From: Brugia malayi
Lineage: Eukaryota; Nematoda; Chromadorea; Rhabditida; Onchocercidae
Length of the DNA stretch: 64,000 nt
Reading direction: 5' to 3'
Assembly: GCF_000002995.4 (NCBI RefSeq)
Contig: NW_025062479.1
Location: 16,116,721 to 16,180,720, forward strand
Made by a program: the position numbers and the translations under genes. Shown one piece after another: positions 1 to 12,618 of this stretch. How positions within the stretch are numbered: position 1 is the first letter of the stretch; each line of letters opens with the position of its first letter. Under the pieces are notes generated by a model. The model made no database searches. It was not told the origin of the DNA and was given only the letters and a program-made list of their open reading frames with translations.

Positions 1-58
1 GAATGAATGAATGGATGAATGAATGAATGAGGGAATGAATGGAATTGGATGAATGAAT
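1..58. repeat. degenerate GAAT tetranucleotide tandem repeat
   Basis: The window opens inside a degenerate (GAAT)n array with GGAT and GAGG variants. It continues more weakly to about 160 and is followed by a poly-A run near 117-131. It may start outside the window. Confidence 0.85.
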
Positions 59-644
59 GCGAGGAGTAGAATGAAATGAAATCGATTGAGATAGAAACGA
101 AAAGGAATAATACTGAAAAAAAAAAAAAAAAGGATGAATGAAATATGAGTAGACAATACAATCCATGTGGAAGAGAGAAAATGAATAGATGAATAGTGAA
201 ACAACACATAATTTAAATTTTACAACGAAAGTTGTCAATTCGATATACACATCAGGTCTCTATCGACCCGATGGTAATGATGAAGGACAGAAATAACAAG
301 TTGATACATGCGCCTTCTACAGCAGTATCATTTTTCAGCGATCTCTCATTTTTATTGTGTAAACAAGACTTTTCCAAAAATCATTATTCCAATTGTTATT
401 GCCATTGTTAATCACTTAGGCATGAAGATGTATTTATTATCAATGAAAACAAAGAATGGCCATTTAATTTATCCTACTATTATATTAATGTAAGACTGAC
501 TAACATGGATAAATAAAGAATGAAGCCAGAAAATCATAATGTCAAATTATCAACGAGAAAGAGTGTTAAAGCACTATCTTCAAATTTTGAAACTGTTTAT
601 ATTATTTTATTAATTTTTCGATCACACCGAAACTTTCAGTTTTG

Positions 645-647
<3 letters not shown>

Positions 648-734
<87 letters not shown>
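648..734. repeat. (AT)n microsatellite
   Basis: About 87 bp of uninterrupted alternating AT. It produces a spurious Tyr-Ile repeat frame that should not be annotated as protein. Confidence 0.97.
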
Positions 735-738
<4 letters not shown>

Positions 739-3700
739 GTCTATTCTTATTTTCAGTACAGTTTCGCTTGATAGACAAAATTGTGCATGAAAAAGTTGCT
801 TTTCTTTCTTTCTTCATTATAGCTAAATTATATTTGAAATAATCATCTATTCATTAAATATGCCATCATTATGATGAGAAGCATAACTACTTTATGTTAA
901 ATTTTTGCAATTAACTTTAGCTTTTTTTTTCTATCTCAAGTAACGATACCATGCGACAGAATCTTTTTCACTTTCATTTTGGCATTTTCAGAGAAAGGAA
1001 TCACTCCTCTAACATAATTATTGTTGGGAAGAAAAAAAAGTTCGGCAATTCTCATCGTTTCCATTCTTCTGCGACCACTTTTTTTTTCTTTTTTAAAATT
1101 TTACTGTTTATATGTTAAAAAAAAAAAAAAAAAAACCATTCAAATACCTTTATAAGTAATTGAAGGAATTGAAAAAGAAGTCTAGCGCTCATCTTTACTG
1201 CTAGCATAAATTTCACAGATAATTTCATAAATTCGCTGAAATTGATCACAGCGAGATGAGAATCTTTTGAAATGCTAAGCAGAAACATCCCTCGTCGATG
1301 CCTAGATGTAATGGGTAATAGGTTTATTAATATTCGTGAGTGAATGAGTGTAAGTATATTATAAAGATGTGTGGTCGATAATCCGTTACTGATTGAAGTG
1401 GAAGAGTAAGTACTATGCATAGTTGTAGTTGTCAAGCCGACAAATATGTGTCACAGAAGCTCTTCATATCCTCAAAGACCCATCTGTTCCTCATTTTCAG
1501 CCCGATCTCTTAATTATATTAGCAAGTATTGTTGGAGTAGAAACGACAAAATCGCAACTTTAAAATGACTTATTTGCAATTTATGAGCGCAATTATTTTA
1601 AAATTAAGTTTATTCTAACAAAATACAAATTTGGTATAAATTTTGATTAGAAGGAAATTAAATATATATATATATATAATATATGAAATTTCAAAGATAT
1701 GATGAAAAAAGATTTTGTCCATAATAATTTTATGAATATTTATTCCAAATCTACTGCATCATTTTTTTATTGGATAATATATGATGTTCAAGAAAGAATG
1801 ATGTAAACAGTGGATGATTTAGTAGTTTATTCAGTTTAAGACATTTTAAGCATCATTGAATTCTGTTAAAAGCACAATTGATGAAGCAATAAATAATCAT
1901 AACAGGAAAACTCTGAAAGGTGGAAATACGGCTCGATGGACACATCATTTCGGATGCAATTGCTACTTTTTCTTTTCTTCTTTTCATGATTATGTTATGA
2001 AGAAATATATAAGAAATAATATCAGGGATTGATATAAAAAATTGAAATTTAATATAGTTTCAAATTTGCATTAGGATAAGCAGTTGATTCCTTTCTTTTC
2101 TTTTCTTTATTTATTTTTTTGTAAGTATAATGGAAAGCAAAAAAGATCTTTTTTAAAATTAATGTCTTATTCTAACATTTATAAATCATTCTTGAAGGTA
2201 ATATCTTTCATCGATAATAATATGTCATATAATTTGCTATTAACTACTCCAAAGTAACATCCCAATTGTCCCACTGTCCCACTTCATTAACCTTTATGTT
2301 ATATGAACTCATTTATTCATATCTGGCAGTAATTAATCATTCCATGATGATATGCAAATGATTATATTAGAAGCTGAGAGAAGGTCCGTTGCTATGGTGG
2401 AGAATTGGTTTTACCATTCGTATTCGCTTCATAACGTGCACAATCATTTCACTCTGTACTTATTTTCCAAAACAACATTTCTTTTCTATCGTACCGATTA
2501 TAAGAATCATTGATTGAAAGTAAATTTTGAGAGAGATAAAGAGAAAGGGGAAGAAGAAAGAGATGAAGTCATAATTTGTAATTTTATTCAATAATTGAAC
2601 AATTTTAAAACAATCTTAATGTTCTCATTAAGTGAATAATAATGTTTTTTTGACCAACAAACTATTGATGGTCAGTTGAAATTAATAGCCATTAATCTTC
2701 AGTATCTTAACGTTGTTACTGAGTTAGTTTCTCATATTTAGAGTTAAAAAATGAAATGCTGTTGGAAATTTTTGGGAATTTAAGAAATTTTAATCGCTTT
2801 GTCTTTTAACTTTAAGTTAAAATTAAGATTAATACATCTGTTTACCACTGATAAATCCGAAATGTTTATAACTGTTATCCTTAATGCTAAGCTGTTTTTA
2901 ATGTGGCTTACTGTAATTAGCATAGTTTTCTATATATTTGGTTAAGAATAACAAAGTAATGTAATTATCGCCAATGACAGCTGATCTAACTCCTCAAAAG
3001 GTAAGCGACGATACCAGTTGCTATTGTTCATTCCATTTCCTCTTTTTTCGCGGTCTTTTTCCGCATTCGCATCCCCTTGCAATCATCAGCTAATGAGGTG
3101 CTAGCAGCATCTTCCGTTTCCGTCACCCGTCCTTCCTTCCTTTTTCCTTTTTGCATCAAAGGGATCCGTTCATTTTATAGTGATTATATTTTTTCCGGAA
3201 TTTCTGATGTCCCGTCAACTTCACTAATTGCCTTAGTTCTGATCAACAAATTTTAGCCATTAATATCTTTTTTATTTGAGGAACAAAAAAGAATTGTGTA
3301 AACGTTTTACTCTACTAAAATTTGCTTGAAAGAGTAACTCGTGTAGTGAAAACTGCCATATAATTTAAAAGAGTATGTAGAATAGTTGATGGTTGATGGA
3401 CAAAACGCCAAGAAGCTAAAAGAGATGTGATGTTAGCATATTGATAGTTCGTATAGTATGTTATGCAAATGAACACCTGAATTGCATCACTGAACCGGAT
3501 GTTGTTGCTTACAGCGGTATCAGCAATTTTGTCAAATGATATAAAATTTCTAAGAATGAAATATATTTTAGATATGATTCTACGTTTCCGGTATTGAAAA
3601 GATCGACATCCAAATTTTTCGGATTCGACGAGAATTACTGCTTCGTGTTTACACTGATAGCCAGTGAAATAATTTCAAAACTATCGAATGTTTGAAATAA

Positions 3701-4978
3701 TTTAGAAATTTGAAAATTCACGATTTTTTCATGATAAACACTAACGACGATCTGCTAAGATAGCGCAAAACATAATGCAAGGGATGGATAAAAGTATAAG
3801 TAAACAGTGCAACAGATTATCACTTATCGTTATAATGATAAAATATATGAAAAGGCATGCATATAATGATGGTTATATCTGCTCTTTCATTATTCATAAT
3901 TTTTGCCAAAAATTAAAGGCATTTTAAAAGCAAATTACGGTACCTCATAATTTAGTTGTAGAAGTAAATAATCAATCATTGGAAAAAGAGAAACGATGAG
4001 AAGGAATGAAGAATGATTGTTGGATGATCTGTAGTTCAAGAAGGTCATCTAACTATTCTAATCCACTTCAAATGCAATACTTTTGCATTGGTTGATGAAT
4101 AAATTACGCATTTTTAGGAGTGTAAACTAATCGTTTGTCTCTGTGATTTGATGGACAATTAATGTGACTTGACCAATTTTATGTCTTTCATATGGCTTTT
4201 TAAAAATTTAAATCAATTTTTTTTGGAAATTGAAATCGTGACAAATTTCACAAAAATTATACAAAAATTTTTTGAAGTTTTTAAAAGTCCAAGTTTTTAG
4301 TAATTATCGCATTTTGATTTTCTTTTTTTTTTTCTAATTTGATCAAAAAGAAAAGGAAAATTAGAAAATCAGATGATTCAAAGAATTCGACAACTTATAA
4401 TCTAAGTTTATATTTCACAAAGTTTTGGTTTAGTCGATTTCAAAAACTTTGGGATAATGTTATCTTGTGAGGAAAAGATTTTTTTAATTAGAAATGTGTC
4501 ATGAAATTTATGCTAAAAAGTTGTTAATTACTTCTTTAATCATTCATTTAGACGTGTAACTCACGTAAGTCTGTTAACGAACAACACATTCAATCCCTCC
4601 ATTTCATGCATTGAACAAATACTTTGATGCAGTAATTTTATAATTCCAAGCGCAATTGGAAATTTCTCATATAATTTTGAAATCTAAAAAAAACATTTCC
4701 ACAAAATATCAATAAAATTATAACTTCATGATTTTCCAATGCTCAAAATCTAAATTTATATTAATAAATTTCATAATCTACTCGAATATTTTGAAAATTT
4801 CTTGACAATCGTTAAAGTATACAAACTTAAATTTTGTTTCCAATCTAAACACTGACTCTTAATGAAGCAGAAGTACACAATAGACGTAAAAGACAAGTTT
4901 ATTATTCAGTCATTTCCGAATGATTTATAAATTAGTTTTTCTTGCTTGGCTATAATTTCATTTACCTTTAGTGTTATG

Positions 4979-4990
<12 letters not shown>

Positions 4991-5019
<29 letters not shown>
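4991..5019. repeat. (CA)n microsatellite
   Basis: About 29 bp of uninterrupted CA, with a few CATA units just before it. Confidence 0.95.
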
Positions 5020-5021
<2 letters not shown>

Positions 5022-5627
5022 CACCAATCACTAATCGTCATATCTTGTAATTATTACGCTTAAAAGATTTTTCAAATCAAAAAATAAATTTATTGAAATT
5101 CTTTAAATTTCAATCTCTATTTTTCAATCACTTCGTTATAACCCATTTTTTCACGATGTTATAACTATACATAAAACGATGAGCATACGCTCACGATGAT
5201 ATGAAATACTTACGTATACAAATCCATACAATGGACAAGTGCAAAAGAGTGATAAGATCGTCACTTTATAGAAATTCTAGCTGGATTAAAACGAATTTCC
5301 GTTTGTTAATGTAAAAACTGCTTAATCATCAGTGGGATAATATCTCTTTTCCGTTTCTGCATTAACTATATATATTATATTTCAAAATTTTTGAATATTA
5401 AAAATGAATGCTTTCATGAATTCTGATTAGCTAATGTACATAATTCTAGACTTCTACAGAAATTTGCCTAAAGATACTGATAACAACATCATTGTTAAGT
5501 AAGAGGATTATCGCTATCGATAGCGATGATAATAAGTGATAATTTTTTGATACAAGCAACAGTCATTCCATAATGCTTTAACAATTTACACAGTTTTAAA
5601 TTGAAGAGTCATTTATCGGATTCACAG

Positions 5628-5820
5628 TAGTGCGACGCCCAAACTATTGGATAATAAGCTTGGCAATGATGATAATGATGATGACGAAAGGAGATTGGTA
5701 CCGATGACACTTGGATTTTGGAGTAGTCCAAGTAGCAAAAATGGAGAACACCTCAAGGACAAACCTAATTGCCCGATGACAACCGCCAACTATTCTCAAT
5801 TTACCTCAACGAGCACTTAA
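5628..5820 (+). CDS. candidate 3'-terminal coding exon, unidentified gene
   Basis: An acceptor (ATTCACAG) is followed by one completing base and 63 open codons, ending in TAA at 5818-5820. The segment is clearly less A+T-rich than its surroundings. The encoded tail is hydrophilic: an acidic Asn/Asp cluster near the start, then a segment with LGFWSSPSS, ending in a Ser/Thr-rich stretch (SQFTSTST). The phase requires an upstream exon leaving two bases, which I could not locate. I do not recognise the family; it resembles the cytoplasmic tail of a longer protein. A chance open frame is possible. Confidence 0.35.
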
Positions 5821-8112
5821 CCAAATCGACTATTCATAGTAATGTTTCTTCGTGAGGGACTATTTCTACCTTTCATTTGAATTATTATTTACAATTTTAA
5901 GATTGATTCAGATACAAATCAGTTAGTTTAGAACTGAACTGATTAATTAGCTCTTTTATTTCAAATAGCTCAATTATTAGAGCAAATGAAGTGTTTGGTA
6001 GATCAAAATAGGTAAACTTATCGGAGGAATATGCAGAAACATCTACAGTGTTCTTCATAATTCTTTTCAAATGATGCATAATTAGCTATTTAGATAGTTT
6101 ATAACAAGATTACATAAGGTAAGATTATATAATCATAAATTAGAAAAAATATTTATCGCCTATTTAGTAAAATATGTTATTAAAACTGAAAAAAGATGAA
6201 ATTTTCAAATTTTATAGTTAAATAGAAATATTCACTATTATTGACAGCTTAGAAATTTAGAAATTTGGTACATTTTCGATCCATTTGATAAAAAAAAAAA
6301 AGGGAAACGAAGTGGTTGTGATTGGAAGACAAATTGAAAAGAAATTATACAAAAATTGTTAGATTTGTCAAAATAGTTTTGAAAAACAAACGATTACAGG
6401 GAGCCGACATTGATTTGATACCAAACCATTAATTCATTGCTCAATCGATTAAGAAGAAAAGAAAAAAAAAAGCACTTCAAAACATTTCTGAGGTCACTCC
6501 TCAAAAGAAAAAAGTGAAGTTTTTACTACACTACGAGTAGAAAAGGATGAAATAGTAAAAAAGAAATCTCATCCAAATGAACGCAATAAAAAAAAAAATA
6601 TATTTCAGTTGATTATAATTAATCTTTACTAGAAAAAAATGAGAACAGTATTTGTCTTAGAAGAGAGAAAGTTTACAGATAAACTATTAATGGAAGAAGG
6701 GAACAGTAGAAAAGTAGCGACAAAAGTTAAGATAAAAAAGTAAGAATTACTTATGTCTTTTATATGCTATCATTATGATATCTTTTTTGTTATTTATTGT
6801 TATCATTTCAGTTGGTGATAGATTAAAAATATTAGATACAGGATATGAAATTAATTTTTATGACTTGCATTGCAACATTCAATTATCAATTCATTTTTGA
6901 GCATATCAATTGAATGCTATCTGCTTATATTAATTCTACTGTTATGCAATATCATAGAAGATTATTTGAAAAGGTATTAAAAGATTAACTTGATGGATAA
7001 TTCATCAAATCTTGTGAAAATTATGCATATTTTAAGAGAAATCTTTCGGACCTATGAGAGAGAGAAAGAGAACGAGAACGCGGAGAAAAGACATTTTATA
7101 GAGAATTTCTATGAGATATGTATGATTTTACCTTCGTTAGACTCAGATTGCATATAACTAAACATTCCCTTAAGTATGAAAATTCCCACAATTCATAGCT
7201 TTGACAGTCTATCCATCAGTTATAGAGGACAAATCTTCGTCACATCGTGCTGTGAATTTCCTCTTTCGGCAAATATCGAATAGAAAAAGTTTTTTATTGA
7301 ATAATTTGGTTACAGAAACAGAAAGAAAAAGAAACACGTAAAATTGACGTAAACGATAGATAGAAAAATACGTAAATATTTGTAATCAAGATAAAATGAA
7401 ATGGATAGACAGACATACAAACAGTATTGGATCATCTTTTCCCATATAGAAATTTTATTACAAAAATTACAAAAGCAACACAGGGTAAAAGATAGAATGC
7501 ATGTGAGCGCTGCTTTGATCTATCCGACTACATGTTTCAATTTTTTATGTTTCCTCTTTTACAGGTATGTAAAAGGTATGATGTTTTACAAGTATGGGGG
7601 AAAATTGTGAGGAAAAATTTTCACATCAGCCAACCATATAAGACTTTTGAGAACGATTCTTCATTGATCTTTCATTAAATCCTCAATAAGCGCAAATGAT
7701 CTTTCATTTGTCAAAACTATTGTAATGGTGAAGTTGACTGGATGGTAAAAATTTAACAATTTTAACAGCAATCACTTTACTTGCTAATTTACCTGCTGCT
7801 TTGCACATAGTAAAACACTTTTCAAACCCCAAAAGACACTAACGGATTTCAAATTAGCAAGTTGTAACTCAGAGTTCTACATGATGTAAACATCATTGAT
7901 AAATCAGATGTAGACTTGGCTTTCTTTTAACTCATAGGTGACTGAATTATATGGAGAGATAAAAGAAATGAAACATAAAATCAGATAGCTATGATGGACA
8001 AATTAATATTCTAAATAATTTTCGAAAAAGGCGGAAAAAAAGACTTCAAGAAACATGCATTTACAGAATACATCAGCTAAATTAAAAACTTTGAGTCTAT
8101 AATGACCTAAAT
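5821..8112. other. non-coding stretch
   Basis: A+T-rich sequence with poly-A runs and short homopurine segments. I see no gene, RNA gene or mobile element. The short open frames here have neither splice context nor coding-like composition. Confidence 0.5.
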
Positions 8113-8705
8113 TCATTTCGAAATTTTGAGTCGGATTTTTGAATTGCTAAGACTCTTTCGATAAAATCTGCCACAGTCCTTTTTACTGTATTCATAACAG
8201 TAAGAATAAGCTATTCTGCATGCAATCCACTGTTCAATAAAATATTTCGCTTTATCTTCTAAAATAAATCCTCTGTAGAGAGAGAAAAAGAGGAGAGGGA
8301 GAGAAAAGGAAAAAGAAAAAGAAAGAAAGAATGTGAACTGAAGAGCAGAAAAAGGCAAAGGTCGCATAGAAGAAATAAACGAGGCCATCTGTATTCCATT
8401 TAAAAGTTCCGTATTACGATAAGCAATAAAAACATAGCTGGCAAACAGGTTCGCTCATCGATCATTCTCACAGTTTACGGCTAGGCCAACTAATCTCAAG
8501 GATTATTTTAAATGTTCATCAATTGTTAATTGGGATTTACTTAATGAAACAAATGAAGGAAAAGAACCCGAAATTCTCACCATATTTTCATTTTTCTTTT
8601 CTTGATAAATACGCCTGTACTGACTGCTTGTCAAGATAATATCAAGCAGTTTACTAACAAATCTCCTATAAGCATAAGTTGTTTTATTCACTTTCAGTTG
8701 TTCTT
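8113..8705 (-). CDS. candidate two-exon 3' gene end, unidentified
   Basis: Two minus-strand segments fit together in phase. Exon a, 8705-8541 (acceptor TAATTTAG, donor GTAAAT), carries 54 whole codons of helical, charged sequence including SSQYRRIYQEKK. Exon b, 8258-8113 (acceptor TTATTTTAG), carries 47 codons, including KYFIEQWIACRIAYSY, and ends in a stop. No start codon or upstream exon was found and the family is not recognised. It lies about 950 bp downstream of jmjd-5 on the same strand, so it could be a third gene of that cluster, a decayed gene or chance. An alternative donor at 8578 (GTGAGA) does not keep frame with exon b. Confidence 0.28.
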
Positions 8706-8769
8706 CTAAATTATCAAACAAACAATAATAGCTAAGTATAAAAAGTTTATTAGAAGCTAAAGTTTAATA

Positions 8770-8790
8770 CATATATATATATATATATAT
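8770..8790. repeat. (AT)n microsatellite
   Basis: About 20 bp of alternating AT within otherwise unremarkable sequence. Confidence 0.85.
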
Positions 8791-9247
8791 TATAATGAAA
8801 TTTATAACATGACCTTTATAAATGGTATCTATACATTATAGAGCTAGTGTTATGAATCCTTAAAGACATTAGCAGAGAAACAAGCTTATTATTGTTTTCA
8901 TTTGAATTAAAATTTACCATCTCAGATCTATATTTATTTAAAGATCAGTTGAACAAAAGAATATGAATTCACATAAACTGATTTTTTTACGGATCAACCA
9001 ACGATAAGCTTCAGATAATCTCATATTTCCTTTTAACCTTAACAAAATTTATCTCCTTCTCAATGCCTGTTAGTAGTCGTACTTAAGCTGGATTATCCAC
9101 TTATGCAGAAAATAGCATCATGAAGGACTTTTAAAGTCTCACAAAAATATCCATTACTTTGACCCTGGATTCACCAAAAGGACATATTTTTTGCATAGTG
9201 GACAATCATAAGTGGATAAAGGGACACTATATTTTCTACACTTAGTC

Positions 9248-9394
9248 CAACCAACAGGATAAGCGAGCCCCCCTCTTCTAAATCTGCTTTTTTTGTGCTC
9301 ACCAGCTCAAGAATGTTATTCAGAGAGTACAAATTCTATAGAAGACACATGAGTATACTCAGATCAAGTGCGAAAACATAACGACGAAATCCAT
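9248..9394 (-). pseudogene. decayed partial copy of the last jmjd-5 exon
   Basis: Positions 9351-9394 align with 9691-9734 of the final jmjd-5 exon, with about 35 of 44 bases identical and most differences being transitions. A second block near 9248-9258 matches 9677-9688. About 90 bp of unrelated sequence separates the two blocks, as if inserted. In the coding frame the copy has Arg where the real exon has the third iron-ligand His (FWHY becomes FRRY), and it soon reaches a stop. It lies 270-400 bp downstream of the functional exon in the same orientation, which suggests a local tandem duplication that decayed. Confidence 0.7.
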
Positions 9395-9660
9395 ATTAGT
9401 TTTCATACTTTTTGCATTGTTGTTTTTTTCTAGACAGCTATCAGTATTGAACTCTTTGATTATAATGCCTATTTTGAAACGTTTAACACGATACAAAGAA
9501 ATAAACGTCTCACTAGTTCGAATTTTTCTTAGCAAGTTCTTTTCTAAATATTCAAAGGATTCAAATTAATGTGTTATGTTTATTTAAATCATCCGTTTGT
9601 CAGAAAAACATGAACAAGAAAAGGAAAACGTGTAACAAACAAAAGTACTTGTTTACAAGT

Positions 9661-12391
9661 TTAGATTTTGGTAGTGAACCAACAGGACACAGATATACTC
9701 GGATCAAGTGCGAAGACATAATGCCAAAATCCAGCTGGTATAAACAAACAATCACCAGCATACAATGTACAGTCAAAGACATGAGCTTCGCGAAAACGTG
9801 GAAATTCTGTCAAATCTGGACATCGTACATCAATCTGTAAATCATTAAACTGAATAATACAATTTTGCTGAATGATTTCCGACTTTTAAAATTAAGAAAA
9901 CTTGAAAGAACATAAAATTCCAAATTCAGTAAATGTCTTTCCGTCACACAAACTTCCATGATAAAAACCCACTTAGAATATTTCTAATATTACAGACAGT
10001 GTAAAGTCAACTGTTGCTCTGTAAAGCAGGAGCACACCAGAAAAGCGGTGAGTAATGTATAAATCCACCAACAAGCTTACGATAAGTATACATTAAAAAA
10101 TATAAGGTAATTCCGTTTTTAACAAAAGAAACAATAAATGATAAGGCAAACCTGACTGGTGTTGGTCAAAATTCCATCCTGTCGAGGGTACACATTTTCA
10201 GTTTCAGTTGCAGGTATTATACGTAAAAACTTTCGGCCAACCACCTGAATACTTGAATTCTTAATCTCTTCCTACAAAATTTCCACCAAAAAAAGAAACT
10301 GCGTTCATTAATAAACTACCTGGCAGAACATGTTACTTTTTGGATCGAAATGTAGAGGTGATACAGTTCCTGATGGCCCAATCCAAATATTAATATCGAC
10401 ATTGTCAAGCCCATCTTCACCAAATGAACAGTAATCGGGAATTATAATATCATCCAAAAGTTCTGGAATTTGATCAAACAACCGATGTTGTGCTAAATAA
10501 CCTGGACCATCTGAGTTCTGCAAACCTTACTAAACCATTTAAATATATTTTTACAAATATTAGGAATCTTTTTTTTTTTCATCTCTTTAGCAATAAACAG
10601 ATCGACATTTTCACATATTCTTAATTCTCAACTTATAGCAACAGTTCTTTCGCCACCTGTCATTTTAACCGTTTCGATGAATAGCAAATGACTCTCTGCG
10701 TTCATTACAACTGCATTAGTTTTTAACAGGTGTTACTTATGTGCTAAAGACGGAAAAACAAGAAATCAAATATATGTACTGCACTGTTCTAATACACTTC
10801 AAGACCAAAAAATACAAATTTCACTAACTTCGGAAAAGTAATAAGTAAACTAAAAATATGTCATACCTCACATTCTATGAATTTCTGAATGAAAGTACGA
10901 AAAGTCATCAGAACTTGTTGCCAGTCACTATCGGCATAACTGTTACCAATTTCAATAGGTACTGTACGATGACCAATAAGCTCGTTGAAATATGAGAAGC
11001 TAGAAGGAAGCTATGATTAGTAGCATAATAGCACAATGCTGAGATATGATGAATAATTATAAATTTGCTTTTTTACGATCAATAGTTTTTCTAGACACCT
11101 TACTTCCATTTTCTAAATGCAGGCCACTGATTTACAAGTCCTCGTATGACCACTGGTTTTTTATTTCTTATAATCTTTAACATTTCTTCAAACGATGGTA
11201 GCTCGCAAACATCAACATAAATTGAGTTCGGTAAGGGAGCTGGTGGTTGCAAAAGCTTTTGAGTCTGCAAAAGGCAATAATAATATGCATATTAACACGA
11301 AATTTCTAGAAAAACTGACTTCCTATTTAAAATTTCAGAAAGCGAAATTGCTATTAATTCATGAACAACTGACGACTTACTTTTAGAGAAACAGGAGTTG
11401 TTGGTTCTGATAAAGAAGCATGCAAATGATGAGCAAAGTTCGACAGCGCAAAACCATCAACATCACGACCCATTATTAAACCCATATCACAAGCAAACAA
11501 AGCTTCCTATAAAATATATTGAGAAATATATCCGGTCAACATATGACAAAATATATAGAATATAATAAATATTCCAGTTAATACACATTATAATACTGAA
11601 AAATAAAGCTTAGCAGTTCAAACAACATAATTATTCTATCAAATACAGTTAGCATCATTAAAATTAGGTCAGCAACAAAAATGCTTACCTCTATTCGTCT
11701 CTCTAATTTCAAACGTACTGCTCTACACATCATAATGACTGTGTAAAAAACTCTCCAAGCTTCATCGACCTCTTCATAATAGCCAGTATTCAATTTTTCC
11801 CACGCTATTGACGCCAAAAAATTTTCTAACTGTTTACTTCGCGTAAAATTTTGTGCTAAAGTTGCTCGAGCGCATTCTTTATAAATTCGAATTAGCGAAC
11901 AACCAACGACACTTTCTTCTGGCAAGTGTTGCAGATGCACTAGTCTAGGTACGTTTTGTGCCTAAATCTGTTTCCATATATTTCATTTTAAAATTGATAA
12001 TCTGAGCTGGAGATTATCTGGCCATATGAGTAATCGTTGAACGCAAGAGCAACATTTTGAAATTTTTTAAGGCCCAACAAGATTAAGATACTCGGTCTGT
12101 GTCAATGTAATTGAATCTCACCTACTAGCCTAAACCTGTTACCAAAAAGGATCTCATCAACTCTGAATTTATTTTAAACAAAATGAATTTGCAAAAACGA
12201 GGTGCAAAAACAAAATGAATTGAAATTTTGAATAAAAACAATTAATCAACCTTGAATGACATGATAGTTTCTTTTATCCTCTCCATAACAGCCGGATCAA
12301 AGCAATCACCTGGTGTATATTTACAATCAGCATCGTCAAATCTCCACAAATGCAATGTAGGTAACTTATTTCGACGTGGAAAATAAAACAT
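9661..12391 (-). CDS. jmjd-5: JmjC-domain protein, JMJD5/KDM8 ortholog
   Basis: Eight exons (12391-12251, 11961-11689, 11506-11381, 11264-11104, 10999-10867, 10517-10320, 10244-10152, 9834-9661) join in phase to 432 aa, close to the 416 aa of human KDM8. The N-terminal helical region keeps WEKLNTG and [13 protein letters not shown] segments of the family. The JmjC fold includes [15 protein letters not shown], the His334-Phe-Asp336 iron pair (SPLHFDP) and the third ligand His413 (GFWHYV). KDM8 proteins are Fe(II)/2-oxoglutarate oxygenases that hydroxylate arginine in target proteins; the histone demethylase claim is disputed. The start is the ATG three bases after a TTTTTTGCAG acceptor, as expected for a trans-spliced mRNA. 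The GNAT gene ends 227 bp upstream on the same strand. An in-frame alternative acceptor would start exon 7 at 10271. Confidence 0.95.
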
Positions 12392-12618
12392 AGTCTGCAA
12401 AAAAGAAAAAAAAAATAGATTCAAAGTAATAGAACAGTCTAGAAGATGGAGAAAAGCACTACAATATCTTAAAAATCACAATAATGTTATTAAATCCTTA
12501 TCTTCGATTATCCTCAAAACAAAGATCAGTATTACAAATGATTCAACCCATCATTACAGTGTCGATGCATTATGCTCAATGCATTGTGTACTGAGAGGTT
12601 CATGCTCATAGCAATTTT
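12392..12618 (-). promoter_or_regulatory. GNAT-jmjd-5 intercistronic region with trans-splice acceptor
   Basis: This is 227 bp between the GNAT stop and the jmjd-5 ATG. It ends in a long polypyrimidine run and GCAG (cut after 12395) three bases before the ATG. No upstream jmjd-5 exon is visible. Spacing and acceptor fit a nematode operon in which the downstream message receives a spliced leader; this is inferred, not shown. Confidence 0.6.

Larger units (their letters stand above)
59..5627. other. non-coding, A+T-rich stretch
   Basis: I see no supported gene here. The stretch holds an (AT)n tract, a CA tract, several A/T homopolymers (for example about 1118-1135) and weakly open frames without splice context. 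A short open segment starting with ATG at 2974 and running nine codons to a good GTAAGC donor could be a first exon on the plus strand, but no partner exon in a compatible phase was found. It could be the upstream part of a gene ending at 5820, or intergenic DNA. Confidence 0.5.

Noticed and set aside
642..842. Open frame with a Tyr-Ile repeat
   Set aside because: It is a translation of the (AT)n microsatellite.
2974..3000. Nine-codon first exon (MTADLTPQK) before a GTAAGC donor
   Set aside because: No downstream exon in matching phase was found, so it is not listed as a gene.
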